Shown here one piece after another: positions 49,142-58,791 of a stretch of DNA of 64,000 nt (positions are counted from its first letter, which is position 1; every line of letters starts with the position of its first letter). Source of the DNA: Blautia hydrogenotrophica DSM 10507 (GTDB lineage Bacteria > Bacillota > Clostridia > Lachnospirales > Lachnospiraceae). The notes under the pieces were generated by a model that worked only from the letters and a program-made list of their open reading frames with translations, was not told the DNA's origin and did no database searches. A program made the translations under genes and the position numbers. The stretch is taken from positions 434,001-498,000 of the forward strand of contig NZ_CP136423.1 in NCBI RefSeq assembly GCF_034356035.1, given 5' to 3'.

Positions 49142-51454
49142 ATGAAACAGTTGATATATGGCTTGCCGGTGATTGCCCTTAGGGGAACCACGATTTTGCC
49201 TGAGATGATCGTTCACTTTGATGTGAGCAGAACACGCTCAATCAAGGCAGTCGAGGCGGCTATGCTGAAAGAACAAAAAGTATTTTTAGTGACTCAGAAA
49301 GATCCGGAGAATGAAAATCCGGGTCTTCTTGACCTTTATAAAATTGGTACGGTGGCGTATATCAAACAGGTGGTAAAGCTGCCGAAGGATGTCCTGAGAG
49401 TTCTGGTTGAGGGAGTTAGCCGGGCGGAGCTTCTGCGCCTGGAACGGGAGAATCCGTATCTGGAAGGACAGGTGGGCATCATCGAGGAAGAGGACATTGA
49501 AGACCACAATGTGAAAGAAGCGATACTGAGAAATATCAAGGAAAGCTTCCACGCATATTGTATGGAAAGCGGAAAGGTCAGCAAAGATTTAGCAGCGCAG
49601 ATCATGAAAATTGACGATGCCAAGCACTTGGTAGATCAGCTTTGTATCAACCTGCCGATGCCGTATGAGGACCAACAAAAGCTGCTTGGCGCTCTGACAC
49701 TCTATGAGCGTTACGGCATACTGGAAGGAATGCTGGAAGATGAGATTGAGATTCTGAAATTCCGCAGAGAATTCCAGCGTAAGGTGAAAGAAAGAATTGA
49801 TAAAAATCAGAAAGAATATATTCTGCGAGAGCAGATGAAATTGATTCGTGAGGAACTAGGTGAGGACAACACTTCCAGCGATGCCGATGTTTTCCAGGAA
49901 AAGTTGCAGGGCCTGGATGCGCCGGAAGAGATCAAGGAGAAGATTGCCAAGGAGATTAAACGTTTCAAGTCCCTGAGCAACAATAATGCGGAAAGCAATG
50001 TGGCCAGAGACTATATTGAGACTTTGCTGGATATGCCTTGGAGGATTCACACAGACGACAATGAAGATTTAAAAGAGGCATTTCAGATTTTAGAGAAGGA
50101 CCATTATGGTTTGGAAAAAGTCAAGGAACGTATCATGGAGTTTTTGGCTGTGAGAAATCTGACAGAGAAGGGAAAAAGCCCGATTCTCTGCCTTGTAGGG
50201 CCGCCTGGAACGGGCAAGACTTCCATCGCTCGCTCAGTGGCCAGAGCTCTGAATAAGAAATATGTGAGAATCTGCCTGGGCGGTGTGAGGGATGAAGCGG
50301 AGATTCGCGGACACAGGAGAACCTATATTGGAGCGATGCCGGGAAGAATAGCGGCGGCGCTGCGTCAGGTGGGAGTCAATAATCCTCTGATGCTGCTGGA
50401 TGAGATCGACAAGACCAGCAGCGATTACAAGGGGGATGTGTCGGCGGCGCTCTTGGAAGTTTTAGACCCTGAACAGAATAGTCACTTCAACGACCATTAT
50501 ATAGAACTCCCGGTGGACTTATCTGAAGTGCTGTTTATCGCTACAGCTAATGACTTGCAGGGGATTTCCAGACCTTTGCTGGACCGTATGGAGGTCATCG
50601 AGCTCTCCAGCTACACGGAGAATGAGAAAGAGCATATTGCGAAGGAGCATTTGATTCCAAAGCAGATCAAGGAGAACGGCCTGGAAGAAAAACAGCTTGC
50701 GATTCGCCCGGCTGCTCTGAGAAAGATCATCAATGGGTATACCAAAGAAGCCGGAGTTCGGAACCTGGAACGGCGGATTGGTCAGATCTGCCGGAAGACC
50801 GCCAGAGAGATTCTGGAAGGCGACAAGCAGAAGGTGGTGGTCACTACAAAAAATCTGGAGCATTATCTAGGTCAGGAACGGTATACTTATCAGATGGCGA
50901 ATAAGCAGAACGAAGTAGGAATTGTCCGAGGGCTGGCCTGGACCAGCGCAGGTGGAGATACCTTGCAGATTGAGGTGAATGTGATGCCGGGAAAAGGAGA
51001 ACTGGTTCTCACCGGACAGCTAGGAGATGTGATGAAGGAGTCTGCGAGAGCGGGTATCAGCTATATTCGCTCTGTGGCGTCTGATTACGGAATAAAACCG
51101 GAGTTTTTCCGGGAAAATGATATTCATATACATATCCCCGAGGGGGCTGTCCCCAAGGACGGCCCTTCGGCGGGAATCACCATGGCCACTGCAATGCTCT
51201 CCGCGATCACTGAGACCCCTGTGAAGGCGGAGGTAGCCATGACCGGTGAGATCACTCTGCGGGGGCGGGTGTTGCCGATTGGTGGTCTGAAGGAGAAGCT
51301 TTTGGCTGCTAAGTACGCGAAAATTAAGACGGTATTGGTGCCTAAAGAGAATAAAGCAGATATCAAAGAGATGTCCGAGGAGATCACGGATGGTTTGGAG
51401 ATACATCTGGTGGACAACATGGGAGAGGTTTTGTCCCAGGCACTGAGCCGATAG
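49142..51454 (+). CDS. lon: Lon, ATP-dependent serine protease
   Basis: A 770-residue single-chain AAA+ protease for damaged and regulatory proteins. N-terminal substrate-binding domain over about 1-200, ATPase with Walker A GPPGTGKTS and Walker B LMLLDEIDK, and the C-terminal protease domain with catalytic Ser676 (KDGPSAGIT) and Lys717 (GGLKEKLLA). The start has AAGGAGGG five bases upstream. It follows clpX by 17 bases and precedes engB by 21, matching the usual lon-engB order of Firmicutes. Confidence 0.97.
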   Translation: MKQLIYGLPVIALRGTTILPEMIVHFDVSRTRSIKAVEAAMLKEQKVFLVTQKDPENENPGLLDLYKIGTVAYIKQVVKLPKDVLRVLVEGVSRAELLRLERENPYLEGQVGIIEEEDIEDHNVKEAILRNIKESFHAYCMESGKVSKDLAAQIMKIDDAKHLVDQLCINLPMPYEDQQKLLGALTLYERYGILEGMLEDEIEILKFRREFQRKVKERIDKNQKEYILREQMKLIREELGEDNTSSDADVFQEKLQGLDAPEEIKEKIAKEIKRFKSLSNNNAESNVARDYIETLLDMPWRIHTDDNEDLKEAFQILEKDHYGLEKVKERIMEFLAVRNLTEKGKSPILCLVGPPGTGKTSIARSVARALNKKYVRICLGGVRDEAEIRGHRRTYIGAMPGRIAAALRQVGVNNPLMLLDEIDKTSSDYKGDVSAALLEVLDPEQNSHFNDHYIELPVDLSEVLFIATANDLQGISRPLLDRMEVIELSSYTENEKEHIAKEHLIPKQIKENGLEEKQLAIRPAALRKIINGYTKEAGVRNLERRIGQICRKTAREILEGDKQKVVVTTKNLEHYLGQERYTYQMANKQNEVGIVRGLAWTSAGGDTLQIEVNVMPGKGELVLTGQLGDVMKESARAGISYIRSVASDYGIKPEFFRENDIHIHIPEGAVPKDGPSAGITMATAMLSAITETPVKAEVAMTGEITLRGRVLPIGGLKEKLLAAKYAKIKTVLVPKENKADIKEMSEEITDGLEIHLVDNMGEVLSQALSR

Positions 51455-51475
51455 AGCATAGAAACGAGGTACTTT

Positions 51476-52084
51476 ATGATTATCAAGAATGTATCCCTGG
51501 ATATTGTCTGTGGAGTGACCAGTACTCTTCCTGAGAACGAATGGCCTGAGATTGCTTTTGCGGGAAAATCAAATGTTGGAAAATCATCACTGATTAATGC
51601 TTTGATGAACCGCAAGTCTTTGGCCAGAACCAGCTCTCAGCCGGGGAAGACTCAGACGATTAATTTCTATAATATCAATGACTGTATGTATTTGGTGGAC
51701 TTGCCGGGTTATGGATATGCGAAGGTGGCTCAGTCGGAGAAAGAAAAGTGGGGAAAGTTGATCGAGCGTTACCTCCACAGTTCGAAGATGCTGCGGGCAG
51801 TATTCTTATTGATTGATATTCGCCATGAACCTTCAAAAAATGATAAGATGATGTATGATTGGATTGTCGCCCAGGGGTATGAGCCGATTATTATTGCCAC
51901 GAAATTGGATAAGCTGAAGCGCAGTCAGGTACAAAAGCATGTCAAAATGGTTCGGCAGGGACTGAGCTTGCTTCCAGGCTCGCAGGTGATTCCTTTTTCC
52001 GCTGTGACCAAACAGGGGCGGGAAGAGATCTGGGATTTGATGGACCGCTTGATTGGATTTACTGAGGATGAAAAGTCCCAATAA
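51476..52084 (+). CDS. engB: EngB/YsxC, ribosome biogenesis GTPase
   Basis: A 202-residue essential GTPase acting late in 50S subunit assembly. G motifs: G1 [10 protein letters not shown] (30-39), G2 region with TQTINFY, G3 DLPGYGYA, G4 TKLDK. The start at 51476 has ACGAGG nearby. It is followed after 20 bases by the ECF transporter genes. Confidence 0.96.
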   Translation: MIIKNVSLDIVCGVTSTLPENEWPEIAFAGKSNVGKSSLINALMNRKSLARTSSQPGKTQTINFYNINDCMYLVDLPGYGYAKVAQSEKEKWGKLIERYLHSSKMLRAVFLLIDIRHEPSKNDKMMYDWIVAQGYEPIIIATKLDKLKRSQVQKHVKMVRQGLSLLPGSQVIPFSAVTKQGREEIWDLMDRLIGFTEDEKSQ

Positions 52085-52104
52085 CCCTGAAGGGAAGGAA
52101 TAAG

Positions 52105-52956
52105 ATGGGAATAATACGAGCAAGCAAATTAGGATATGAATACTTGAAATATGACGACGACGGAAATGTGGAACAGACTAGCCGTGCGGTAGACGATGTA
52201 AATTTGGACATTCGTGAAGGGCAGTTTATTGCGATTCTGGGGCATAACGGCTCCGGGAAATCCACTCTTGCAAAACACATCAACGCTCTGCTGGTGCCGA
52301 CGGAGGGAACCTTGTGGGTGGACAGCATGGACACCTCCTCTGAGGAGAACCTCTGGAAGATCAGGCAGAGAGCGGGAATGGTTTTTCAAAATCCCGACAA
52401 TCAGATCATTGGGAGTGTGGTGGAGGAGGATGTAGGCTTTGGCCCTGAAAATATTGGTGTGCCAACGGATGAGATCTGGAAACGGGTGGACCGAAGCTTG
52501 GAGGCTGTGGGAATGGTTGCCTATCGCCATCATTCTCCCAATAAGCTCTCAGGGGGCCAGAAGCAGAGGGTTGCGATTGCCGGTGTGATGGCTATGAGGC
52601 CGAAATGTATCGTGCTGGATGAGCCCACCGCGATGTTGGACCCGAATGGGCGAAAAGATGTCTTAAAAGCGGTACGGGAACTGAATGAGAAGGAAGGGGT
52701 CACGGTCATATTGATTACCCACTATATGGAAGAAGTGGTGTTTGCAGATCATGTGTATGTGATGGACTCCGGCCATGTGGTGATGAGCGGTGTCCCCAGA
52801 GAGATCTTTTCCCAGGTGGACACACTGAAGAAATATGGCTTGGATGTACCGCAGGTGACTCTGTTGGCTTACGAACTGAAGAAAGCAGGTCTTAGGATTC
52901 CAGATGGAATTCTGACCATAGAGGAGTTGGTGAGTGCCCTATGTCAATTAAATTAG
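52105..52956 (+). CDS. ecfA1: EcfA1, ECF transporter ATPase
   Basis: First of two ATPases of the group II energy-coupling-factor module that powers several vitamin and metal importers through exchangeable S-components. The 283-residue product has Walker [11 protein letters not shown]-loop MVFQNPDNQ, signature LSGGQKQR and Walker [19 protein letters not shown] precedes the start. Its last 16 bases overlap ecfA2, so translation is coupled. The module lies ahead of truA-rplM-rpsI, as in most Firmicutes. Confidence 0.96.
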   Translation: MGIIRASKLGYEYLKYDDDGNVEQTSRAVDDVNLDIREGQFIAILGHNGSGKSTLAKHINALLVPTEGTLWVDSMDTSSEENLWKIRQRAGMVFQNPDNQIIGSVVEEDVGFGPENIGVPTDEIWKRVDRSLEAVGMVAYRHHSPNKLSGGQKQRVAIAGVMAMRPKCIVLDEPTAMLDPNGRKDVLKAVRELNEKEGVTVILITHYMEEVVFADHVYVMDSGHVVMSGVPREIFSQVDTLKKYGLDVPQVTLLAYELKKAGLRIPDGILTIEELVSALCQLN

Positions 52957-53816
52957 AAAATGTGTATTATACCTACAGCCCGGGAACGGCTTATGAAATT
53001 CATGCTCTAGAGAACGTAAATCTGACGATACCGGACGGACAATTCATCGGAATGATCGGTCATACTGGAAGCGGAAAATCCACGCTGATTCAGCATTTTA
53101 ACGGTTTAATTCGTCCGACTCAGGGGAAAGTCCTCTACAATGGGGAAGATATCTGGGGAGAGAAATACAATCTGAAAAAACTGAGAAGCGAGGTAGGGTT
53201 GGTATTTCAATACCCGGAACATCAATTGTTTGAGGTGGATGTGCTGACAGACGTATGTTTTGGTCCGAAGAATCAGGGGCTTGGCCAGGAGGAGGCCGAG
53301 CGTGAGGCTATAAGAGCTCTGGAACAGGTGGGGCTTTCTGAGAAATATTTTAAGAGATCTCCGTTTGAACTGTCCGGCGGCCAGAAAAAGAGGGTGGCGA
53401 TCGCCGGTGTGTTGGCGATGAATCCTAAGATTCTGATTTTGGACGAGCCGACGGCAGGGTTAGACCCGAGAGGACGAGACGAGATCTTAGACCAGATTGC
53501 CCAGCTTCACGAGACGAGGGGAATCAGTATCGTGCTGGTCTCCCATAGCATGGAGGACATTGCAAAGTACGTGGAGAGAATTATCGTGATGGACAGGGGA
53601 AAAGTAGCTTTTGACGATGTTCCGAAAGAAGTGTTTGCTCACTACAGAGAGCTGGAACAGATGGGACTGGCGGCCCCGCAGATCACTTATATCATGCATG
53701 CTCTGAGAGAGAAGGGGATGGATGTGGATGTGACTGCCACGACGGTGGAGGAGGCGAAGATCAGTATCTTAAAGGCAGTTCACCGTTCTGAGAAAGGGCA
53801 GAAATTGAGTAACTAA
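52941..53816 (+). CDS. ecfA2: EcfA2, ECF transporter ATPase
   Basis: Second ATPase of the ECF heterodimer, 291 residues. Walker [11 protein letters not shown]-loop [12 protein letters not shown] (the EcfA2-type wording), signature ELSGGQKKR and Walker [14 protein letters not shown]. It overlaps ecfA1 by 16 bases and precedes ecfT by 21. No S-component gene is present in the window, consistent with a shared module. Confidence 0.96.
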   Translation: MSIKLENVYYTYSPGTAYEIHALENVNLTIPDGQFIGMIGHTGSGKSTLIQHFNGLIRPTQGKVLYNGEDIWGEKYNLKKLRSEVGLVFQYPEHQLFEVDVLTDVCFGPKNQGLGQEEAEREAIRALEQVGLSEKYFKRSPFELSGGQKKRVAIAGVLAMNPKILILDEPTAGLDPRGRDEILDQIAQLHETRGISIVLVSHSMEDIAKYVERIIVMDRGKVAFDDVPKEVFAHYRELEQMGLAAPQITYIMHALREKGMDVDVTATTVEEAKISILKAVHRSEKGQKLSN

Positions 53817-53837
53817 GAGAGACAGGAAGGAAGACAA

Positions 53838-54641
53838 ATGATTAGAGATATTACACTGGGCCAGTACTATCCAGCAAATTCTGTACTGCATAGATTGGAC
53901 CCTCGTGTCAAATTCGTCGGTACTTTGCTGTTTATCATCTCCGTGTTTGTGTTTCATACATTTCCGGGGTATGCGGTGGCGACGATATTTCTGGCGGCGA
54001 TGATTGGAATCTCGAAGGTTCCCGTGAAATTTATGTTCAAGGGACTGAAAGCGATTTTTATCATTCTGCTGATTACGGTTCTTTTTAATATGATGCTGAC
54101 ACCAGGAGAAGTCCTGTGGAAACTGGGCTTTTTTAAGGTTACCAGGGAGGGGCTTATCATGGCGGGGAAGATGGCTATCCGGTTAACATATCTGGTGATC
54201 GGTTCGTCCATCATGACGCTGACGACGACCCCGAACCAGCTCACCGATGGGTTGGAGAGTCTATTAGGGCCTCTGAAGAAAATCAAGGTTCCAGTTCATG
54301 AGATTGCGATGATGATGTCTATCGCTCTGCGCTTTATACCGATTCTCTTAGAAGAGACGGATAAGATTATGAAGGCGCAGATTGCCAGAGGGGCGGATTT
54401 CGAGAGTGGAAATATCATTCAGAAGGCGAAAAGCATGGTTCCGCTTCTGGTACCGCTGTTCATCTCGGCTTTTCGTCGGGCCAATGATTTAGCGATGGCG
54501 ATGGAGGCCAGATGTTACAACGGAGGGGAAGGGCGGACACAGATGAAACCTCTGAGGTATCACAGTAGAGATTATATTGCTTATTTGATTGTGTTTTTAT
54601 ACCTGGGAGTCGCCTTTGTCTTTCGGGTGGTGGGAATATAG
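53838..54641 (+). CDS. ecfT: EcfT, ECF transporter transmembrane subunit
   Basis: A 267-residue membrane protein that couples the ATPases to S-components. It has about five hydrophobic helices, the HRLDPRVKF opening, and the cytoplasmic coupling-helix motifs AQIARGAD and AMEARCYNG, whose Ala-Arg-Gly cores are diagnostic. GGAAGG precedes the start. truA begins 3 bases after its stop. Confidence 0.95.
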   Translation: MIRDITLGQYYPANSVLHRLDPRVKFVGTLLFIISVFVFHTFPGYAVATIFLAAMIGISKVPVKFMFKGLKAIFIILLITVLFNMMLTPGEVLWKLGFFKVTREGLIMAGKMAIRLTYLVIGSSIMTLTTTPNQLTDGLESLLGPLKKIKVPVHEIAMMMSIALRFIPILLEETDKIMKAQIARGADFESGNIIQKAKSMVPLLVPLFISAFRRANDLAMAMEARCYNGGEGRTQMKPLRYHSRDYIAYLIVFLYLGVAFVFRVVGI

Positions 54642-54644
54642 AAG

Positions 54645-55382
54645 ATGAAGAGAGTAGGATTGATTGTCGCGTATGACGGGACAAATTATTGTGGATGGCA
54701 GGTTCAGCCCAATGGTATTACGATACAAGGCGAGCTGAACCGATGTCTGAGTGAACTTTTAGGAGAAGAGATTGAGACGATCGGAGCCAGCCGTACAGAT
54801 GCCGGTGTGCATGCGATGGGAAATGTGGCAGTCTTTGACACTGAGACTAGGATGCCTGGAGAAAAAATTTCATACGCGTTGAATCAGAGGCTGCCGGAGG
54901 ATATTCGGATTCAGCTCTCAGAGGAGATGCCCATGGATTTCCATCCCAGGTATTGTGACAGTGTGAAGACATATGAATACCGAATTCTAAATAGACGATT
55001 TCAAATTCCCACCGAGCGGTTGTACTCTTATTTCTATCATTACAAACTGGACGAGAAGAAGATGCGTGAGGCTACCTCCTATCTGATTGGCCGCCATGAT
55101 TTTGCCAGCTTCTGTGGCGCAGGAGCTCAGGTAAAAAGTACGGTGCGCACGATTCGTTCCGTTGAAGTGGAGAGGTTCGGGGATATGGTGACGATTCGAA
55201 TCAGCGGAGAGGGATTTCTCTATAATATGGTTCGAATCATCGCGGGAACCCTGATTGAGATTGGAAATGGTCAGTATCCCCCTGAGCGGATGCAGGAGAT
55301 TTTAGACGCCCGGGATCGGGAGTGGGCGGGACCGACTGCCCCGGCGAAGGGATTGACTTTACTGGGAATCCAATATGAATAG
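54645..55382 (+). CDS. truA: TruA, tRNA pseudouridine(38-40) synthase
   Basis: A 245-residue enzyme that isomerises uridines 38-40 of the tRNA anticodon arm. The catalytic aspartate is Asp52 in GASRTDAGVHA; other family marks are VAYDGTNYCGWQ at the N-terminus and RISGEGFLYNMVRII later. The start lies 3 bases behind ecfT, so the five genes engB to truA are probably one transcript. A family B element with a terminator-like hairpin follows. Confidence 0.97.
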   Translation: MKRVGLIVAYDGTNYCGWQVQPNGITIQGELNRCLSELLGEEIETIGASRTDAGVHAMGNVAVFDTETRMPGEKISYALNQRLPEDIRIQLSEEMPMDFHPRYCDSVKTYEYRILNRRFQIPTERLYSYFYHYKLDEKKMREATSYLIGRHDFASFCGAGAQVKSTVRTIRSVEVERFGDMVTIRISGEGFLYNMVRIIAGTLIEIGNGQYPPERMQEILDARDREWAGPTAPAKGLTLLGIQYE

Positions 55383-55412
55383 CTGTTGCTGTTCACTGAT
55401 TTGTAAAAATTT

Positions 55413-55584
55413 GTGACTATTTAGCCATGTAAGTTCAGAGTCTCAGTTGCCGTTGCTTTTCTGCCGCGTACGCGTCGGAATCTCCGCTCATGGCTAAGCG
55501 TCATATGCCTAGTAAAATAAAAACTCCTCCACAAGCTTGCTTGCTCCGGATTTTTGTTTTTCAGGCGTATGGCTGAATAGTTGC
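55413..55584 (+). repeat. Family B MITE-like element (B2), 172 bp
   Basis: Inverted ends GTGACTATTTAGCCAT (55413-55428) and ATGGCTGAATAGTTGC (55569-55584). The inside shares with B1 the stretch CATGGCTAAGCGTCATATGCC and the hairpin with AAGCTTGCTTGCTCCGG followed by ATTTTTGTTTTT, which could terminate the truA transcript. With the rplM promoter and leader it fills the gap before rplM. Confidence 0.8.
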
Positions 55585-55613
55585 GAAAATATAGAAAGAT
55601 TTGTAAAAAACGA

Positions 55614-55642
55614 TTGACATGGAAATGTGATTATAATATAAT
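55614..55642 (+). promoter_or_regulatory. Consensus promoter of rplM-rpsI
   Basis: A perfect TTGACA (55614-55619) and a perfect TATAAT (55637-55642) with the ideal 17-base spacing. Transcription would begin near 55649, leaving a leader of about 180 bases. Confidence 0.88.
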
Positions 55643-55648
55643 TACTCA

Positions 55649-55827
55649 ATGTGACGTAGTGCGAGAATATCCGAGCCAAAAGCCCCGGCGACGATATTTT
55701 TGATAGCAGTTTCGGACATTTTCTGCTGATCGCCATACGTTCTTGATGCTTAAATTATAGAGGGAGAGACATCGGCTCTATCCTTTAGAATCAATCTTGA
55801 ATACAGAGAAAACCAGGAGGGAAAACC
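55649..55827 (+). promoter_or_regulatory. rplM leader, candidate L13-type autoregulatory RNA
   Basis: About 180 untranslated bases separate the promoter from the rplM start. The stretch contains complementary segments (for example CCGAGCC near 55670 with GGCTC near 55774) and ends in AGGAGGG before the ATG. L13 leaders of this size are known ahead of rplM in Firmicutes and bind the ribosomal protein. I cannot verify the conserved structure by eye, so the class is only a suggestion. Confidence 0.4.
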
Positions 55828-56256
55828 ATGAAGAGCTATATGGCTAATCCAGATAAAATCGAGAGAAAATGGTATGTTGTGGATGCTACTGATTGCACCT
55901 TAGGTCGTCTGGCCTCTGAGGTAGCAAAAGTTTTGAGAGGAAAAAATAAACCGGAATTCACTCCTCACGTAGATACCGGTGATTATGTAATCATTGTAAA
56001 CGCTGAGAAGATCAAAGTAACCGGTAAGAAATTAGATCAGAAAATCTACTATCATCACTCAGAATATGTAGGCGGAATGAAAGAGACTACATTGAAAGAA
56101 ATGTTAGCAAAGAAGCCTGAGAAAGTTCTTGAGTTGGCAGTAAAAGGCATGCTTCCAAAGGGACCTTTGGGAAGAGCTATGCACAAGAAACTTTTCGTAT
56201 ACGCTGGACCAGAGCACAAACATGAAGCTCAGAAACCAGAAGTATTAACATTTTAG
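55828..56256 (+). CDS. rplM: Ribosomal protein L13
   Basis: Large-subunit protein uL13, 142 residues, the normal bacterial length. Family marks are [34 protein letters not shown], and the C-terminal [25 protein letters not shown] lies seven bases before the ATG. rpsI follows after 17 bases in the universal rplM-rpsI operon. Confidence 0.98.
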   Translation: MKSYMANPDKIERKWYVVDATDCTLGRLASEVAKVLRGKNKPEFTPHVDTGDYVIIVNAEKIKVTGKKLDQKIYYHHSEYVGGMKETTLKEMLAKKPEKVLELAVKGMLPKGPLGRAMHKKLFVYAGPEHKHEAQKPEVLTF

Positions 56257-56273
56257 TGAGGAGGTAGAGTAAA

Positions 56274-56666
56274 TTGGCTAGCGCAAAATTCTACGGAACA
56301 GGAAGAAGAAAAAAATCAATCGCAAGAGTTTATCTGGTACCTGGTACTGGTAAAATTACAATCAATAAAAGAGATATCGACGAGTATTTCGGGTTGGAGA
56401 CCTTGAAAGTGGTTGTTCGTCAGCCACTGGTTGCTACCGAGACAGAAGGAAAATTCGATGTGTTGGTAAATGTGCATGGCGGCGGATTCACCGGACAGGC
56501 CGGCGCAATTAGACACGGCGTTGCAAGAGCGCTTCTGCAGGCAGACAATGAGTACAGACCGGTTCTGAAATCCGCTGGATTCCTGACCAGAGATCCACGT
56601 ATGAAAGAGCGTAAGAAATACGGTCTCAAAGCAGCACGTCGTGCTCCACAGTTCTCTAAGAGATAA
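56274..56666 (+). CDS. rpsI: Ribosomal protein S9
   Basis: Small-subunit protein uS9, 130 residues. Marks: [16 protein letters not shown] at the start, [19 protein letters not shown], and the basic C-terminal tail ending RRAPQFSKR that reaches the P-site tRNA. The start codon is TTG at 56274, with GAGGAGG about eight bases upstream. A perfect terminator follows. Confidence 0.98.
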   Translation: MASAKFYGTGRRKKSIARVYLVPGTGKITINKRDIDEYFGLETLKVVVRQPLVATETEGKFDVLVNVHGGGFTGQAGAIRHGVARALLQADNEYRPVLKSAGFLTRDPRMKERKKYGLKAARRAPQFSKR

Positions 56667-56693
56667 GCAGACGAAATATCAAATATGTGTTTC

Positions 56694-56728
56694 AATCCCC
56701 AGAACCTATGTGTTCTGGGGATTTTTTT
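56694..56728 (+). terminator. Intrinsic terminator of rplM-rpsI
   Basis: AATCCCCAGAAC (56694-56705) pairs perfectly with GTTCTGGGGATT (56712-56723) and is followed by seven T. Confidence 0.93.
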
Positions 56729-56734
56729 GTTTAC

Positions 56735-56805
56735 TAGGAAATTCTGCTGGATTTCCTAATAAATAAAAAGCCCTGGGGTAAGAGGCGCATGCCGCAATAA
56801 GAGAT
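56735..56805 (+). repeat. Family A fragment (A7)
   Basis: TAGGAAAT/ATTTCCTA hairpin (56735-56758) six bases behind the preceding T-tract, followed by GGCGCATGCCGCAATAAG, a remnant of the family A GC-rich hairpin arm. Confidence 0.55.
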
Positions 56806-56826
56806 ATGACCGTATATTTCCAATTT

Positions 56827-57585
56827 TCAAAGCTGTTTTTTGTTGAAAAGCCGAATAGCAATCAGCAATCCCAAAATGGATAAAACAACGGAAATGAAAG
56901 CGGGTATTATAAATTCCGCCGGAATGATTTTGCCGGAAATCAGACCTACATTTTTTGAGGTTAAAATGAACGGATTGAATTTCGCAATCGGTTCTATCAT
57001 TCCAAATAAGGATATCAGGGCTACAATACCGCCCGTAAAGAGTATGCTTGTGAACATCTGCTTGAATATCACGCATCCAGTCATCAGAATACTCAAATAC
57101 AGAAAGCCTATGATCCAGAGCAGAAATGCGGCGAAAGTGACGTTTGAAAGGCATATATCCTTCCACAAAAGAGCTGTGTAGACATATGCTGCGGCGTAAG
57201 CAATCCAATAGCTGACGGTCATAAGCGCGGCGGCTACCGTATATTTTGCAAGAATAACGGCTCTGCGGGATAGGCCCTTTGTCACCATTAAGACTAACGT
57301 TCCTTTGGAATATTCACTTGACAGGCAGTTTCCAAACAGAATGATGAATGCGCTGAAACCAACGCCGGAAATGTTTTTGTAAAATTGTTTCCATGCATCC
57401 AAAGGTACCGGTTCGGAAGTCATCTCCATATCTGCGGCTAACGCTGACAAAATTTCAGGTGTAAACTTAGCAAGAAACGCGCTCATAATGCCGAAGACCA
57501 AAAAGATTGCAAATAGAATAAGAAAACGATAGTTTTTCATATTTTCCGTAAATTCTTTTTTTACAAAAGCCAAATATCCGCTCAT
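56827..57585 (-). CDS. ABC-2 type exporter permease
   Basis: A 252-residue membrane protein with about six helices, of the ABC-2/NatB-like permease type. The N-terminus GYLAFVKKEFTENMKNYRFLI is typical for such subunits (a cytoplasmic helix before the first membrane span), and KGTLVLMVTKGLSRR is the coupling-helix region (EYSKGTL). Its start overlaps the ATPase stop by 4 bases. It is the last gene of a three-gene minus-strand cassette. Substrate unknown; peptide antibiotic or sodium export are known roles of this class. Confidence 0.85.
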   Translation of the reverse strand: MSGYLAFVKKEFTENMKNYRFLILFAIFLVFGIMSAFLAKFTPEILSALAADMEMTSEPVPLDAWKQFYKNISGVGFSAFIILFGNCLSSEYSKGTLVLMVTKGLSRRAVILAKYTVAAALMTVSYWIAYAAAYVYTALLWKDICLSNVTFAAFLLWIIGFLYLSILMTGCVIFKQMFTSILFTGGIVALISLFGMIEPIAKFNPFILTSKNVGLISGKIIPAEFIIPAFISVVLSILGLLIAIRLFNKKQL

Positions 57586-58499
57586 TTTACTACCTCCAAA
57601 AACAGACTTTCAAGAGACGGCTCCATAAGTTCTATTTTTATAGGGCAAATTCCTGTTAATGCAAGTACGGAAAATAGGCAATTTTGCACGTTTTCCATAT
57701 CGCGGCTGTGCAGAATGAGTTCCCTGTTGTTTTCCTCAGAGTGGAGCAGTAATGGTTCTATGGGTTTTTGCTTTTTGAAAAGCTGTAAATCTTTATCTGT
57801 AGAGAACTCCAAAAGCAAGCTGTCATGTCCACGTAAAGCCTTCATTTCTGCAAGCGTCCCGCTGACAGCAATTTTCCCCTCGTTCAAAAAGGCAGCATGG
57901 TCGCAGATACGCTCTACATCAGAAAGAATGTGAGTGGAAAATAATACAGTAGTCGTTCCGCTGATTTTATAGAGAATATCCAAAATCTCTTTTCTGCCTA
58001 CGGGGTCAAGCGCACTGGTCGGTTCGTCACAAATCAGTAATTTTGGCTGTGTAAGCAATGCCTGTGCAATTCCCAGCCGCTGCTTCATGCCGCGTGAAAA
58101 ACCGCCGATTTGTTTTGCAGCGCCGTTTAATCCAACAAGAGAGAGAAGCTCCTGACTTCTTTGGAAAATGCAGCTTTTTGATAACCCAATGACTTCTCCG
58201 CAAAGTTTAAGATACTGTGTCGGCGTCATATAGTTATAAAATTCCGGGACATCCGGCAAATATCCGATATATTGATTTGTCTTTGTCTGTCCAAAGAAAA
58301 CAGGCTCATTGCAGACATGAATTTTTCCGCTGTCTGGCTGTAACAGGCCCAATACCATTTTCATGGTTGTTGTTTTGCCGGCTCCGTTTTTCCCTATAAA
58401 TCCAAAAACACTTCCTTCCGGGACAGACATGTTCAGGTTCTCAATGATCTTCTGTTTTCCAAAACACTTAGATAAGTTTTGGACTGTAAGGACATTCAT
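57582..58499 (-). CDS. ABC exporter ATPase
   Basis: A 305-residue ATPase of the CcmA/NatA/BcrA type. Walker A GKNGAGKTT, Q-loop YLPDVPEFYNY, signature FSRGMKQRLGIAQAL and Walker B LLICDEPTSALDP are present, and a C-terminal extension of about 80 residues follows as usual for this class. ATG 58499 has AAGGGGGAG upstream; the in-frame extension to 58574 runs through the neighbouring gene and is rejected. It overlaps the PLDc_N gene and the permease gene by 4 bases each, so the three are translated together. Confidence 0.92.
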   Translation of the reverse strand: MNVLTVQNLSKCFGKQKIIENLNMSVPEGSVFGFIGKNGAGKTTTMKMVLGLLQPDSGKIHVCNEPVFFGQTKTNQYIGYLPDVPEFYNYMTPTQYLKLCGEVIGLSKSCIFQRSQELLSLVGLNGAAKQIGGFSRGMKQRLGIAQALLTQPKLLICDEPTSALDPVGRKEILDILYKISGTTTVLFSTHILSDVERICDHAAFLNEGKIAVSGTLAEMKALRGHDSLLLEFSTDKDLQLFKKQKPIEPLLLHSEENNRELILHSRDMENVQNCLFSVLALTGICPIKIELMEPSLESLFLEVVK

Positions 58500-58699
58500 T
58501 CCATCTCCCCCTTTCCAAAGACAAAATAAATAAGTGGCCCGAAGAGCAGTAAGACTACAACAATTACCAGCCACATAGTTCTATTTCCGAAGCGATAGCG
58601 TGGGTGGCGTAAAATGTGGCTTACTGCCATTGCTGCAAGAGCAATGTCTATCAGCAGGACAGGAATAAGCAAGGGCAGAATTTCGAATAAAGTGTTCAA
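58496..58699 (-). CDS. Small PLDc_N-domain membrane protein
   Basis: A 67-residue protein with two transmembrane helices and the phospholipase D N-terminal (PLDc_N) motif: ILRHPRYRFGNRTMWLVIV and FGPLIYFVFGKGE. This short domain often accompanies ABC-2 exporters with a dedicated regulator in Firmicutes. Its start has AGGAGGT upstream on the minus strand. It heads the cassette and lies behind a perfect palindromic operator. Function as exporter accessory is inferred. Confidence 0.88.
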   Translation of the reverse strand: MNTLFEILPLLIPVLLIDIALAAMAVSHILRHPRYRFGNRTMWLVIVVVLLLFGPLIYFVFGKGEME

Positions 58700-58730
58700 T
58701 GTAGTTACCTCCTGTATTTTATTCTTTTAA

Positions 58731-58755
58731 TAATATTATCATAATGATAATATTA
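58731..58755. promoter_or_regulatory. 25-bp perfect palindromic operator ahead of the ABC cassette
   Basis: TAATATTATCAT-A-ATGATAATATTA is an exact palindrome. Its core TATCA-N3-TGATA recurs at 59368-59380 ahead of the regulator gene, so the regulator encoded at 58792 probably controls both units. Confidence 0.75.
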
Positions 58756-58791
58756 AATCAATAGAAACCGTCCCAACATGGGACGGTCATT

